From: JACJWR01 sp964474045
GTDB taxonomy: Bacteria > Actinomycetota > Actinomycetes > S36-B12 > UBA10799
DNA length: 64,000 nt
Assembly: GCA_964474045.1 (NCBI GenBank)
Contig: CAYYRC010000002.1
Span: forward strand, 193,332-257,331
Direction of reading: 5' to 3'
Shown: positions 33,701-42,539 of the stretch, one piece after another
Numbering within the stretch: position 1 is the stretch's first letter
How the letters are laid out: every line of letters begins with the position of its first letter
The notes under the pieces: generated by a model
Database searches by the model: none
What the model was told of the DNA's origin: nothing
Seen by the model: the letters and a program-made list of their open reading frames with translations, nothing else
Position numbers and translations under genes: made by a program

Positions 33701-33946
33701 GACGGGCGGCATTAGGGCGTCGTCGCCGGTCAGTACCGGTTTGGGGGTGTTCACCTGGGCATCGGCCTGAGCCGAGTTTGCACTCGCGAGGCCCAGCCCG
33801 AGCGTGACCGCTGCCGCGGCGAGCACCGCAAGCAGCCAAGCAGCACTGACGGCGGCTCGCCGTTGCGTGCCACCGCCGACCGTCAGCTGCGTGCGCCCCA
33901 CACTTCCACTATCGGCCAATAGGGGGACAAACTTCAGTCCCGCCAT
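30713..33946 (-). CDS. Secreted multidomain protein: metzincin protease, two FN3 domains, three repeat modules
   Basis: A 1077-residue exported protein. Residues 30-62 form a signal peptide ending near SAQADA. Residues 103-300 resemble a zinc metalloprotease with HEMGHNFGLGH (244-254) and a Met-turn-like GAMMGVSG (293-300), so a metzincin, closest in look to the M11/gametolysin-like group. Two fibronectin type III domains follow (about 457-545 and 549-648). The C-terminal third has three copies of a 120-140 residue beta-rich module (about 655-785, 795-927, 931-1077), each running from P-x-R-x-x-[DN]-[TS] through YN-[LI]-T, GHLR, [LI]N-[FW] and AN to DV-x-GY[YF]. The neighbouring gene has three more. 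There is no sortase motif. Substrate unknown; adhesion or surface proteolysis is my guess. Confidence 0.8.
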   Translation of the reverse strand: MAGLKFVPLLADSGSVGRTQLTVGGGTQRRAAVSAAWLLAVLAAAAVTLGLGLASANSAQADAQVNTPKPVLTGDDALMPPVGASAPTTQATPLAHTATSGPGRYNVIVVAVNNNGASSPATAVNSPAQLAGINKLWVDASASRYSINYDARAFASVPYVGDVCTQGNPLNTMDTLYDANVRAAAAAAGYAGDKNLVLYVLPPNQNGCPVGLGWIGWSSSINGGYWPAAPGNPNPNNGPEITAHEMGHNFGLGHSGSMTCGGSTPLYPGAQQPTWPCAATAGADGNEYDDNGAMMGVSGTGIVPKRLTFNQLERLSLSSAANAAAVATGTFDLKPSGAKVTADSVLNALELSVPNTTAPIPPDPDLASPPKVLLELRQVPGLPVGVFLEQAFDDADPAFQAGDNASAWSYPGNQANQSQAAFGMTAGTTIRLADNRIVTIESITPGNARVSITAIGPPTITSITPADAAALIAFTPPAAVPGVTITNYQYSIDDGASWSTRSPGATTSPITVAGLTNGTTYRVRLRALTNLGEGQASSTVMVTPRTLPAAPTGLVGTGEDGRASIAFTPGFNGGAPITEYQYSLDGRTWWPVAKPTNPDGSPIPNYPNDTTSPVAVWGLSNNATYAIRLRAVNAAGPGPGSEAASVTPTVPAAAVFHPISPVRVVNTRGTMTDGALAGGSQRVFSVADGVDGTTGLPDPANLNVVPAGALAIAYNLTVPGGAAAGHLRVMPGDAPITAASNINFVAAQSIANGSVASIDASRQIRIFNGSSLAANALVDVVGYYLPTGQASPAADFSRFNAVTPVRVYDSTLDPAGNLLPFVVEPARTVDVSQAIPVAGGGEVVPAGASALAYNITVVRPGAPSGHLRVFPGDLEVAPNASAINWGAAGDVIANGLLVGLSPERTIKIANYSTEPVRVLVDVAGYYAASGTEFYAINPARAYDSRWPPPVEGVTLGPIGGGVDFMRRVSVADGYLTGGSNQVIGRIPDVVPRDASSVTFNLTVTSTLSGGHLRLFAPIEPGAKPPEASVLNWAFPGTTRANAHVVKVGSGADDRQLEVYNGSSNTVNGILDVTGYFR

Positions 33947-33958
33947 CGGCCACGCGGG

Positions 33959-35716
33959 CTAGTTGAAGTAGCCGTACGTATCCGCGACCAGGTCCATCGG
34001 GGCGTAGAAGCTGGAGTAGTGGGCGAACTCGACCAATCCGGGGGTACTGCCGAAGCCCGGGACGCTGTAGGTGCCCACTGTCGCCACCGTGCCGTTGGCG
34101 CGAGTTTGGCCAGCCGACGTCCAGTTCAAGATTGAGCTGGCGGGAACCTGTTGGCCGAAGGGAAACATCCTCAGGTGCCCAGCGCCCGTCACGCGGGTCG
34201 CCGTCAAGTTGACCATCGCCGCCGTCGCAGTCGGCGGCGTGAAGTAGAGGTCGTCCCGCATCCACTTGCGCACGCGGGACGGCTGGTCGGACGTGCCAGC
34301 GCGAATGGTCCCGTCACATTCCCCGCCTTGTGGCTCGACACCGGCACTCGCCGGCCCGGAGCTCGGTCGGGCAGCACCGTCGCAGAAGGTCCGGGTGTCG
34401 AAGAGGCGCGTCGGAGACAAGGGGTAGAACGACTGTCCGGTGCCGGAGAAGTACCCCGTGACATCGATGATGATCCTGACGGTCCCGCCGGAGTTATTGC
34501 GCACGGTGATGCGACCATCCGCGCTCACTGCGACAAACGACGCGTTTGCGATCTTGTCACCGGGCACCGACCAGTTCAGCGCGGAACTTGACGTCGGCTG
34601 ACCCGCCGGGGCGATCGATAGATTCCCGCCGCCCAAAGGCGCTGCGATGGTGGCGTTGTAGGCGACGCCCGTTGCGCCCGGCGGCACGATGCCCAGGGCG
34701 CCGTTCAACTCGTCGCGCACGCTGAACGTTACCTCGCCGCCCGCCTTGATTCCCGGGTTCCCCGAGTCGTAGACGCGCGCGGGCTTGGCGAGGCCGGAGA
34801 AGAGCCCGGCGGATTTCTGGGCGACAGTCGCCTTGCTTACAGGCATGAAGTAGCCAACGACGTCGAGTACGGCGTCCACCGGGGCAGCTGCCCGGTTGTC
34901 GATTCGGACCTTGCGGTTGGGTGCCACCTTGACCACTGCGGCATTGGCGATGGATTGTCCGGCAGCGAAATTCAAGGAGGACGATTCAACAGAGGCGACG
35001 TCATCAGGCATTATGCGGAAGTGCCCTGGTTGGGCGGGAGTCACAGCCGTCAGGTTGTAGGCGGCCGCGACGGCACCTGCGGGAAGGATCGGCGTCGCAC
35101 CAACTTGAGTAGCAGACAGATCCACGACCCGCGCCGCGGCCGCCCCCGAAGCGATCTTGCCTCCTCCGACCCGGGTGTCCACTGCTCGCAGCGGGGTCGC
35201 CAACGGGACGAAGACCGATCCTTCCCGGGCCACCGGCGTTACGGAGAAGGGCGCCGTCGGCTCCCCGCGCAGGACCATTTCCCCCAGGACGTACTCGCCC
35301 CAACGCACCATCACCTGGTACGGGGTGCCGTTTGCTAGGCCGTCGATGGCCACTGCGCCATGCATGCCGCCTTGAGGGTCGCGCGTGGCCGGCCGAGGGA
35401 GCCGTGAGGTCTGCTGCCAGGCGCTCCAGGTAGCGCCGTCGTCGCCCGAGGTCGCGTACTGGTACATCGGGAAACCCATCGCGGATGTCATTGAGGACGG
35501 CGCTTCGCCCAACAGCAGGACCACGCGCCCATCGTCGGCGATCACCGACTCGACCGTGGTGGTCGAGGCCGCTGCCGGACTCACGTCCGCCGAAGCGACG
35601 GGCAGTCCGTTCGCATATGCGGGTGCCAGCTGGCCGGACCCGCCAATACTCAACGCTGCCAGCAGCACCGTCACCCCGGTCACAACAATCAACCGCACAC
35701 GTCGAACAGCGCTCAT
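33959..35716 (-). CDS. Secreted protein with FN3-like domain and three repeat modules
   Basis: A 585-residue exported protein with a signal peptide (about residues 1-36, ending PAYANG), an N-terminal FN3-like domain (about 42-162), and three copies of the module found in the next gene (about 168-292, 303-424, 428-585). The third copy has a 60-residue insertion with two cysteines (FCDGAARP...GGECDG). It has no catalytic motif. I prefer the ATG at 35716 over one 11 codons upstream because it gives a compact signal peptide and has GGGGGAAG upstream. It precedes the protease-like gene by 12 bases on the same strand, so the two are probably co-expressed. A binding or adhesion role is likely but unproven. 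Confidence 0.75.
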   Translation of the reverse strand: MSAVRRVRLIVVTGVTVLLAALSIGGSGQLAPAYANGLPVASADVSPAAASTTTVESVIADDGRVVLLLGEAPSSMTSAMGFPMYQYATSGDDGATWSAWQQTSRLPRPATRDPQGGMHGAVAIDGLANGTPYQVMVRWGEYVLGEMVLRGEPTAPFSVTPVAREGSVFVPLATPLRAVDTRVGGGKIASGAAAARVVDLSATQVGATPILPAGAVAAAYNLTAVTPAQPGHFRIMPDDVASVESSSLNFAAGQSIANAAVVKVAPNRKVRIDNRAAAPVDAVLDVVGYFMPVSKATVAQKSAGLFSGLAKPARVYDSGNPGIKAGGEVTFSVRDELNGALGIVPPGATGVAYNATIAAPLGGGNLSIAPAGQPTSSSALNWSVPGDKIANASFVAVSADGRITVRNNSGGTVRIIIDVTGYFSGTGQSFYPLSPTRLFDTRTFCDGAARPSSGPASAGVEPQGGECDGTIRAGTSDQPSRVRKWMRDDLYFTPPTATAAMVNLTATRVTGAGHLRMFPFGQQVPASSILNWTSAGQTRANGTVATVGTYSVPGFGSTPGLVEFAHYSSFYAPMDLVADTYGYFN

Positions 35717-35758
35717 AATGCACTTCCCCCAGAAGAATTGCCACCCCATACCCCTGTG

Positions 35759-35776
35759 ATCACCACCCAGGGTGAT
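35759..35776 (-). promoter_or_regulatory. Inverted repeat upstream of the secreted-protein pair
   Basis: An 18-base inverted repeat, atcacc-6-ggtgat, lies 43-60 bases upstream of the chosen start of the 585-residue secreted protein, in an AT-richer gap after clpX. The spacing fits a repressor or activator dimer site near the promoter. No protein is known to bind it; a chance repeat or an RNA hairpin is possible. Confidence 0.3.
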
Positions 35777-35854
35777 TACAACCCTACACTACGCCGCCGA
35801 AGAGGCCAGGTGCGCTCCCGCACCGGCAGCCGCCGTTGCCTGCAGCCGCTCGCG

Positions 35855-37135
<1,281 letters not shown>

Positions 37136-37266
37136 GGCCGGCCCTCACCTTCTCCGGCTCCGCGTTGGCACCGGTGGGGAACACGCTACCTTCCACTCGA
37201 CCTGCACGCCGCACGCGCCGCCAGGGTGTTGCGTCGGCCGACGCGGTCCGCACCCCGAATTCCGGC

Positions 37267-37947
37267 TCAGCTTGCGGCGGCCTTGCGCGAGGCGATAACC
37301 CGGTCGACGATTCCGTACTCCAACGCCTGGTCGGCAGTCAGGATCTTGTCGCGCTCGATGTCGCGCTCGACGTCCTCCGGGGATCGCCCGGTGTGGGTGG
37401 CGATGATGCCTTCCATCTCCTTGCGCATCCGCAGGATCTCATTCGCCTGGATCTCGATGTCCGATCCTTGCCCGCCGCCCTCGGTGTACGGCTGGTGGAT
37501 GAGCACCCGGGCGTGCGGCAACGCATAGCGCTTGCCCGCGGCCCCGGCGGCGAGCAGCACCGCTGCCGCGCTAGCCGCCTGCCCCAGGCAGACGGTCTGG
37601 ATCTCCGGCTTGACGAACTGCATCGTGTCGTAGATCGCCGTCATCGCCGTGTACGAGCCGCCCGGGGAGTTGATGTAGATGGAGATGTCCCGGTCCGGGT
37701 CCATCGACTCCAGGCAGAGCAGCTGGGCCATCACATCGTCCGCCGAGGCATCGTCGATCTGCACCCCGAGGAAGATGATGCGCTCCTCGAACAGCTTGGT
37801 GTACGGGTTGTGGATGCGCTCGCCGTTGGCGGAGCGCTCGCGGAACTCCGGCAGGATGTAACGGGCCGATGGGCTGAACACTGAACCTCCCACTGATGCG
37901 CCGAGGGCGTCGGGAACGGATGCGTTGATGAAGGATGCGCTGCTCAC
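37267..37947 (-). CDS. clpP2: ClpP2 protease subunit
   Basis: A 226-residue serine peptidase subunit. The catalytic Ser is in GQAASAAAVLLAAG, the His in LPHARVLIHQPYTEGGGQGSD, and the Asp in the ERDKILTADQALEYG region. In actinobacteria ClpP1 and ClpP2 form a mixed 14-mer, and the AASAAA form around the active Ser (rather than AASMG) marks this as the ClpP2 type. The GTG at 37947 overlaps the clpP1 stop as GTGA, so the subunits are coupled at translation. Its N-terminal 25 residues are a processed-looking lead. Confidence 0.96.
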   Translation of the reverse strand: MSSASFINASVPDALGASVGGSVFSPSARYILPEFRERSANGERIHNPYTKLFEERIIFLGVQIDDASADDVMAQLLCLESMDPDRDISIYINSPGGSYTAMTAIYDTMQFVKPEIQTVCLGQAASAAAVLLAAGAAGKRYALPHARVLIHQPYTEGGGQGSDIEIQANEILRMRKEMEGIIATHTGRSPEDVERDIERDKILTADQALEYGIVDRVIASRKAAAS

Positions 37948-38588
37948 TTGGCGGTACCGCCGCTGCCGGTGACGTCGGCGGCGGAGCGCACCACCGAGTC
38001 GATGAAGCCGTACTCCAGCGCCTCGTCGGCGGTGAACCAGCGGTCGCGGTCGGAGTCCCGCTCGACCTGTTCCAGGCTCTGGCCGGTCTGCTCGGCGATG
38101 ATCGAGGCCATCTGCTTCTTGATGTGCAGCATCTGCTCGGCCTGGATCTTGATGTCGCTGGCCGTGCCGCCGATGCCGCCTGAGGGCTGGTGCATCATGA
38201 TCCGCGCGTGCGGCAGGGCGTACCGCTTTCCCTTGGCGCCGGCGCTCAGCAGGAACTGCCCCATGGAGGCGGCCAGGCCCATCGCCACCGTCGCCACGTC
38301 GTTCTGGACGAACTGCATCGTGTCGTAGATGGCCATGCCAGCCGTGACGGAGCCGCCCGGGGAGTTGATGTACAGGTAGATGTCGCGCTCGGGGTCCTCC
38401 GCCGCGAGCAGCAGGATCTGCGCGCACAGCAGGTTGGCGACCGAGTCCTCGACCTGCGATCCGAGGAACACGATCCGCTCCCGGAGGAGCTTCTGGTAGA
38501 CGGAGTCGTCGTAGTTGATGCCGCCCGCGCCATTGCCGCGGAGCTCCGGGACGATCAACCCCTGGGTGCTGCTGCTGGAGGTGCCCAA
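37944..38588 (-). CDS. clpP1: ClpP1 protease subunit
   Basis: A 214-residue serine peptidase subunit and partner of ClpP2. The catalytic Ser is in GLAASMGQFLLSAG, the His in LPHARIMMHQPSGGIGG, and the Asp in the DRDRWFTADEALEYG region. Between the strands is YLYINSPGGSVTAGMAIYDTM, shared by all ClpP. The ATG at 38588 gives a short Ser-rich lead. It is the first gene of clpP1-clpP2-(clpX), 121 bases after tig, with a strong hairpin in that gap. Confidence 0.97.
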   Translation of the reverse strand: MGTSSSSTQGLIVPELRGNGAGGINYDDSVYQKLLRERIVFLGSQVEDSVANLLCAQILLLAAEDPERDIYLYINSPGGSVTAGMAIYDTMQFVQNDVATVAMGLAASMGQFLLSAGAKGKRYALPHARIMMHQPSGGIGGTASDIKIQAEQMLHIKKQMASIIAEQTGQSLEQVERDSDRDRWFTADEALEYGFIDSVVRSAADVTGSGGTAK

Positions 38589-38645
38589 CGCCGTTGCCCT
38601 TTCCGTCGAGGTGGGTACTACTGCTGTTGGCGACTCTAACGCCGA

Positions 38646-38677
38646 ACCAGCCGTGAGCCTTCCGGCTCACGGCTGGT
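38646..38677 (-). terminator. Hairpin downstream of tig
   Basis: A perfect 14-bp inverted repeat (38646-38659 and 38664-38677) with a 4-base loop, located 33 bases past the tig stop and upstream of clpP1. No T-run follows on the minus strand, as is common for actinobacterial stem-loops. It probably ends tig transcription and separates tig from clpP1P2. Confidence 0.6.
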
Positions 38678-38709
38678 GTTCGCTGTCGGCTTGCCGAGGC
38701 CGCTGCGCG

Positions 38710-40325
38710 TCAAGCGCGCGGCGACTCGTCGGACTCGTCGGCGTGGGACAGCTCGGCGGCTTCCGCCGCCACCTCAGCGTCCGTCACCTCGATGATGCCC
38801 TCTTCAAGCTCCTCGTCCGCGAGCTCCTCGTCCGCGAGCTCCTCGTCCGCGAGCTCCTCGTCCGCGAGCTCCTCGTNNNNNNNNNNNNNNNNNNNNNNNN
38901 NNNNNNNNNNNNNNNNNNNNNNNNNNNNNNNNNNNNNNNNNNNNNNNNNNNNNNNNNNNNNNNNNNNNNNNNNNNNAGCTCCTCGTCCGCGAGCTCCTCG
39001 TCCGCGAGCTCCTCGTCCGCGAGCTCCTCGTCCGCCAGTTCCTCGTCGTCTGCGGCCTCGTCGAGCGCTGTCAGGTCCACCGGACGCCCGGACGCATCGG
39101 TGATTTCCGCGGCCTCCAACACCACCGAGAGCGCCTTGGCCCGGCGCACGTCGCCGATGGCGGCAGTGAGCTGATCGGCCTGCAGCAGCGCCTGCACGAA
39201 CTGGTCGGGCGACATGCCGTAGCGCGGCGCCTGCTGCATGATCCAGGAGCTGATGTCGTCCTGGGCAACCTCGACGCCCTCGGCCTCCGCGATGGCATCG
39301 AGCAGGAACTGGCTGCGCAACGTCTGCTCGGTCTCTGCCACGAACTCCTCGCGGTGCGCCTCGTCGCCGTGGCCGTCGCTGAAGTGCTGGTCCACGAGCT
39401 GCGCCAGCAGCTGCTCGGGAACCGGGATCTCCAGGTCGTCGAGCAGGGCCTCCGCCAGCTTGTCGCGGGCCTCGATGCCCTGATCGACCAGCTTCGAGCG
39501 CTGCAGCCGCAGGCGCAGATCGTCGCGCAGCTCGTCGATGGTGTCGAACTCGCTGGCCATGAGCGCGAAGTCGTCATCGGCCTCGGGGAGCTCGCGCTCG
39601 CGGACACCCTTGACCGTGACGCTCAAGGTGATCTCCCGGTCGGCATAGTCGCCCTCGGTCGGGACGTGGGCGAACTCCACCACATCGCCTTCGGCTGCGC
39701 CCCGGACCGCGTCGTCGAACCCGGCGATCATGTTGCCGGCGCCAACCTCGAAGGACATGCCGGCGCCGGAGTACTCCTCGACCTCATCGTCGTCGGCCGT
39801 TCCCTTCACGTCCACCACCACGACGTCCCCGTCGGCCACGGCGCGCTCCACCGGCGTCACCTTGGCGAACCTGCCCCGCAACTCCGTGAGCTGCGCCTCG
39901 ACATCGTCTTCGGCCACTTCGGCGTCGGCCACCTGCACGGCCATCCCCCGGTAGTCGGGCAGGTCGATCTCGGGCCGCACATCCACCTCGGCCACGAAAG
40001 CGATCGAGTCGGAGTCGCCGACCTCCGACAGGTCCTGGTCGATCACCACGTTGGGCGTCCCCAGCGCCTCCACACCGTGCTCGTCCAGCGCCTCGGTGAT
40101 GGCCCTCGGGACGGCGTCCTGCAGCGCCTCCTGCAGGACGACGCCGCGGCCGAAGCGCTGCTCCAGCAGCTTGGCCGGCACCTTGCCCTTGCGGAAGCCG
40201 GGGATGTTGACCTGCTGGGCGATCTGCCGGTAGGCCGTCTCGAGCGCGGGCTTCAGGTCCGCCGGCTCCAGCTCGATGCTGATGTTGACGCGGGTGGGAG
40301 ACACAGTCTCGGTGGTGCTCTTCAC
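38710..40325 (-). CDS. tig: Trigger factor with acidic repeat tail, interrupted by assembly gap
   Basis: Ribosome-associated chaperone and prolyl isomerase. The ribosome-binding domain has NIPGFRKGKVPAKLLEQRFG with the GFRK signature, the FKBP-like domain covers about residues 155-245, and the helical chaperone domain follows. The C-terminus is unusual: past residue 440 comes a run of the pentapeptide ADEEL, encoded by a 15-bp tandem repeat. The run of 100 Ns (38877-38976) splits the repeat and breaks the frame; after the gap the correct frame reads on through more ADEEL copies to EEGIIEVTD and stops at 38710 (ending SPRA). So the gene is intact but its length is unknown. The ATG is at 40325. 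Confidence 0.93.
38821..39035 (-). repeat. 15-bp tandem repeat in the tig tail
   Basis: Perfect copies of gagctcctcgtccgc (plus-strand view) run from 38821 to the gap and again from the gap to 39035, four on each side counting the partial copies at the gap edges. A variant copy (aagctcctcgtccgc) precedes at 38806 and a diverged one (cagttcctcgtcgtc) follows at 39036. Each unit encodes Ala-Asp-Glu-Glu-Leu on the minus strand. Such arrays change copy number easily by slippage. Confidence 0.95.
38877..38976. other. Assembly gap (100 N)
   Basis: Exactly 100 Ns, a placeholder length. The repeat units on either side are out of register across it by five bases, so the true missing length is not 100. 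If the repeat is unbroken it should be 5 plus a multiple of 15 bases. Confidence 0.98.
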
Positions 40326-40361
40326 GGTGCAGGCACACTCCAGGTAGGGATGGTGGACACG

Positions 40362-40434
40362 TCGGGGCGGGGAGACTCGAACTCCCGATCTCCTGCACCC
40401 AAAGCAGGCGCGCTAGCCACTACGCTACGCCCCG
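40362..40434 (-). tRNA. tRNA-Pro (anticodon TGG)
   Basis: A 73-base cloverleaf on the minus strand. The acceptor stem CGGGGCG pairs fully with CGCCCCG. The anticodon stem CCTGC/GCAGG encloses TTTGGGT with anticodon TGG. The T arm has GTTCGAGTC. The discriminator is A; CCA is not encoded. It lies just upstream of tig on the same strand. Confidence 0.96.
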
Positions 40435-40574
40435 GATCGACTCGCCGGCTCAGTCTACGGGTCTCGCATGGACACCGTGCCGTGGGTCGCGACACGATAG
40501 AGCCGCCAAGTGCAGCACCTACGCTGCAGCGCCCGGGACCGGGCTCCCGGCGACGACCTCATGAAGGGGAATTC

Positions 40575-41078
40575 ATGGCGACGAACGACCTCTCCGCAAT
40601 GCTCAACCAGCTGCTCTCAGGCGCCGGGGGAAGCATCGACACCAGCAAGCTGCAGCAGAACCTGCAGCCGCTGCTTGACCTGATCCAGCAGAACGGCGGT
40701 CTGCAGGCCCTGATCGAGAAGCTGCAGGCGTCCGGCCTCGGCGACCAGGTGCAGTCGTGGCTGGGCCAGGGAGCCAACCTCGCCGCAAACCCGCAGCAGC
40801 TGACGGAGGTGCTCAACCCGGAGAGCCTCAAGGCTGCGGCGGACAAGGCCGGCGCCTCGGCGCAGGACGTCGCCGGCGAGCTGTCCTCGGTGCTGCCGGG
40901 CCTGGTCGACAAGCTGTCCCCGTCGGGGCAGCTGCCCGGTGCGGCCAACCTGGGCGACGCCCTGGGCAAGATTCCCGGCGGCGAGCAGCTGAGCGGCCTG
41001 CTGGGCCCGCTGCTGGGGGGCGCGTCTGGCGGCGGCGCCGGAACGGCCGGTGGCGCCGGGGCGGCCCCCTCAGCCTGA
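40575..41078 (+). CDS. YidB/DUF937-like protein
   Basis: A 167-residue protein rich in Leu, Gly, Gln and Ala. It starts with short helices (LNQLLSGAG, LLDLIQQNGGLQALIEKLQASGL) and continues GDQVQSWLGQG and LTEVLNPESLKAAADKAG, the pattern of the YidB/DUF937 group, and ends in a Gly/Ala-rich tail. The family is of unknown function. The ATG at 40575 follows GAAGGGGA and is the most likely start. It has no signal peptide or membrane helix. A hairpin terminator lies just after the stop. Confidence 0.75.
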   Translation: MATNDLSAMLNQLLSGAGGSIDTSKLQQNLQPLLDLIQQNGGLQALIEKLQASGLGDQVQSWLGQGANLAANPQQLTEVLNPESLKAAADKAGASAQDVAGELSSVLPGLVDKLSPSGQLPGAANLGDALGKIPGGEQLSGLLGPLLGGASGGGAGTAGGAGAAPSA

Positions 41079-41092
41079 CATCGCAACACCCG

Positions 41093-41122
41093 ACCCGGCC
41101 CTCGCACTTGCGGGGGCCGGGT
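41093..41122 (+). terminator. Terminator after the YidB-like gene
   Basis: A perfect 9-bp stem (acccggccc at 41093-41101, gggccgggt at 41114-41122) with a 12-base loop, followed by a short T-run (ttt). It lies 14 bases past the stop at 41078 and before tRNA-Gly. Confidence 0.7.
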
Positions 41123-41181
41123 TTGGCCTATTCTGGGCGAGTGCCCGGCCGTCGGCGCAAGGGAGCGGCGGCGGTCGGTGT

Positions 41182-41252
<71 letters not shown>

Positions 41253-41324
41253 CCAAGGTCAAGGACCTGGTCGGAGGCCGATTGGTTTTCGAACGGACGT
41301 CGCTGCAGGAGTGCGGGTTACACA

Positions 41325-41792
41325 GTGGACTGGATCTGGCTCGTGCTCGGGGTGTTGCTGATCGCGATCCTCTGCACCGTCCTATACGCCTTCTTCGTCC
41401 TGCGGCCCAGGACGACGAAGCAGGTGACGGCGAGTCTGCAGGTCCTGGTGCGCGAGACGCACGGCGTCGCCGCGGAACTCCTGGCACCGGCCAAGTGCCT
41501 GGCCACATCGGCGCCGTCGAGGCAGGATCTGCGAGGACTGGGGGTGCTCGGGGTCACGGCGCAGGGCCTGGTGTTCGCCGCCGCCGACCCGGACCGCTCA
41601 ATGCTGGTTGCGCGCGACTCGATCCTGGCGGCCGACGCCGCGCCCCTGCCCGGCAGCAAGGGCGCAGGAACCAGGTCGGCCACGGGGCGGCTGGAGGTCC
41701 GGTGGCAGGTGCCTGACGGCGAGCGCTCGGCCAGCTTCGCCACAGCCCAGGCGTCCGACTTCGCCACTCTCCTGGCGCCTCCCGGGATCTGA
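41325..41792 (+). CDS. Single-pass membrane protein of unknown function
   Basis: A 155-residue protein with one N-terminal membrane helix (about residues 3-25, IWLVLGVLLIAILCTVLYAFFVL) followed by a basic stretch and a cytoplasmic domain of about 120 residues. The domain has alternating hydrophobic strands (GVLGVTAQGLVFAAADPD, LEVRWQVPDGERSASFA), so a small beta-fold such as a PH-like domain is possible; it recalls DUF2550 proteins in layout, but I cannot assign it. The GTG at 41325 has AGGAG 12 bases upstream. It lies 70 bases after tRNA-Gly and converges on the Rv2466c-like gene. Confidence 0.65.
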   Translation: MDWIWLVLGVLLIAILCTVLYAFFVLRPRTTKQVTASLQVLVRETHGVAAELLAPAKCLATSAPSRQDLRGLGVLGVTAQGLVFAAADPDRSMLVARDSILAADAAPLPGSKGAGTRSATGRLEVRWQVPDGERSASFATAQASDFATLLAPPGI

Positions 41793-41820
41793 TCGGCGCT
41801 CCCGCGCGCCCTCGAACTCG

Positions 41821-42447
41821 TCAGTCGAAGATCGGGCCCACATCCCGGCCACGCTTCAGCTCATAGAAGCCCGGTGTCGTCATGCACCCCACGACGGCAT
41901 CAAACAGTCGGCCCGCGGCTTCGCCCCGGGGTGCTGGGCTGACGACGGGGCCGAATATCGCGGTACCGGCGATGTGCAGCACGGGGGTGCCGGTGTCCAT
42001 GCCCACCGGGTCCATCCCCTCGTGGTGGCTCTCCCGGACGCGGGCGTCCCACCCTGGGTCGTGGGCGGCTGCCGCGAGCTCAGCGGGCAGTCCCGCCGCC
42101 GCCAGCGCCTCCGCGAACACGGCGTCATCGTCGTCGCGGCCCTGCACGTGGTACCGGACGCCGATGGCCTCGTAGAGCGGCCGCACGGCCTGCGGCCCCA
42201 CCTCCTCCTCGGCGGCTACCACCAGCCGGACGGGGGGCATCCCCCGCTCCATCAGGGCTGCGTACTGCGGCGGCAGCTCACGGCCCTCGTTCAGCACGGC
42301 GAGGGACATGATGTGCCAGTTCACGGCGATGTTGCGCACCTGCTCGACCTCGAGCAGCCAGCGCGACGTCAGCCATGCCCAGGGACACAGCGGATCGACA
42401 TAGAGGTCCACCACCATCGTCTCGGTCTCTTTGCCATCGACGCCCAT
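41821..42447 (-). CDS. DsbA-like protein, Rv2466c type, lacking the second active-site Cys
   Basis: A 208-residue thioredoxin-fold protein with the helical insertion of the DsbA family. It matches mycobacterial Rv2466c, a mycothiol-dependent nitroreductase, in the stretch VDPLCPWAWLTSRWLLEVEQVR, in MSLAVLNEGRELPPQY, in HHEGMDPVGMDTGTPVLHI and in the end FYELKRGRDV. The mycobacterial active site is CPWC; here it reads CPWA, so only the first cysteine is left. This could still work with mycothiol as sole thiol partner, but not as a dithiol. It is divergent from pepN, the same pair as in mycobacteria. Activity is therefore uncertain. Confidence 0.82.
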   Translation of the reverse strand: MGVDGKETETMVVDLYVDPLCPWAWLTSRWLLEVEQVRNIAVNWHIMSLAVLNEGRELPPQYAALMERGMPPVRLVVAAEEEVGPQAVRPLYEAIGVRYHVQGRDDDDAVFAEALAAAGLPAELAAAAHDPGWDARVRESHHEGMDPVGMDTGTPVLHIAGTAIFGPVVSPAPRGEAAGRLFDAVVGCMTTPGFYELKRGRDVGPIFD

Positions 42448-42539
42448 CAGCGCTCCATTCGCGTTCGCCGTCCGAGTAAGGCCGCCCCATGCTGTGCACG
42501 CAGCCCGAACCGACCCTACGGCAATGATTGGATTGCACC

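Noticed and set aside
38678..38700. Possible ClgR site (gttcgct half) upstream of clpP1
   Set aside because: Only one half of the motif is present and the other half does not match; no support for an operator.
38821..39035. Direct repeats that might suggest a CRISPR array
   Set aside because: Units are 15 bases with no spacers and encode an in-frame peptide repeat inside tig.
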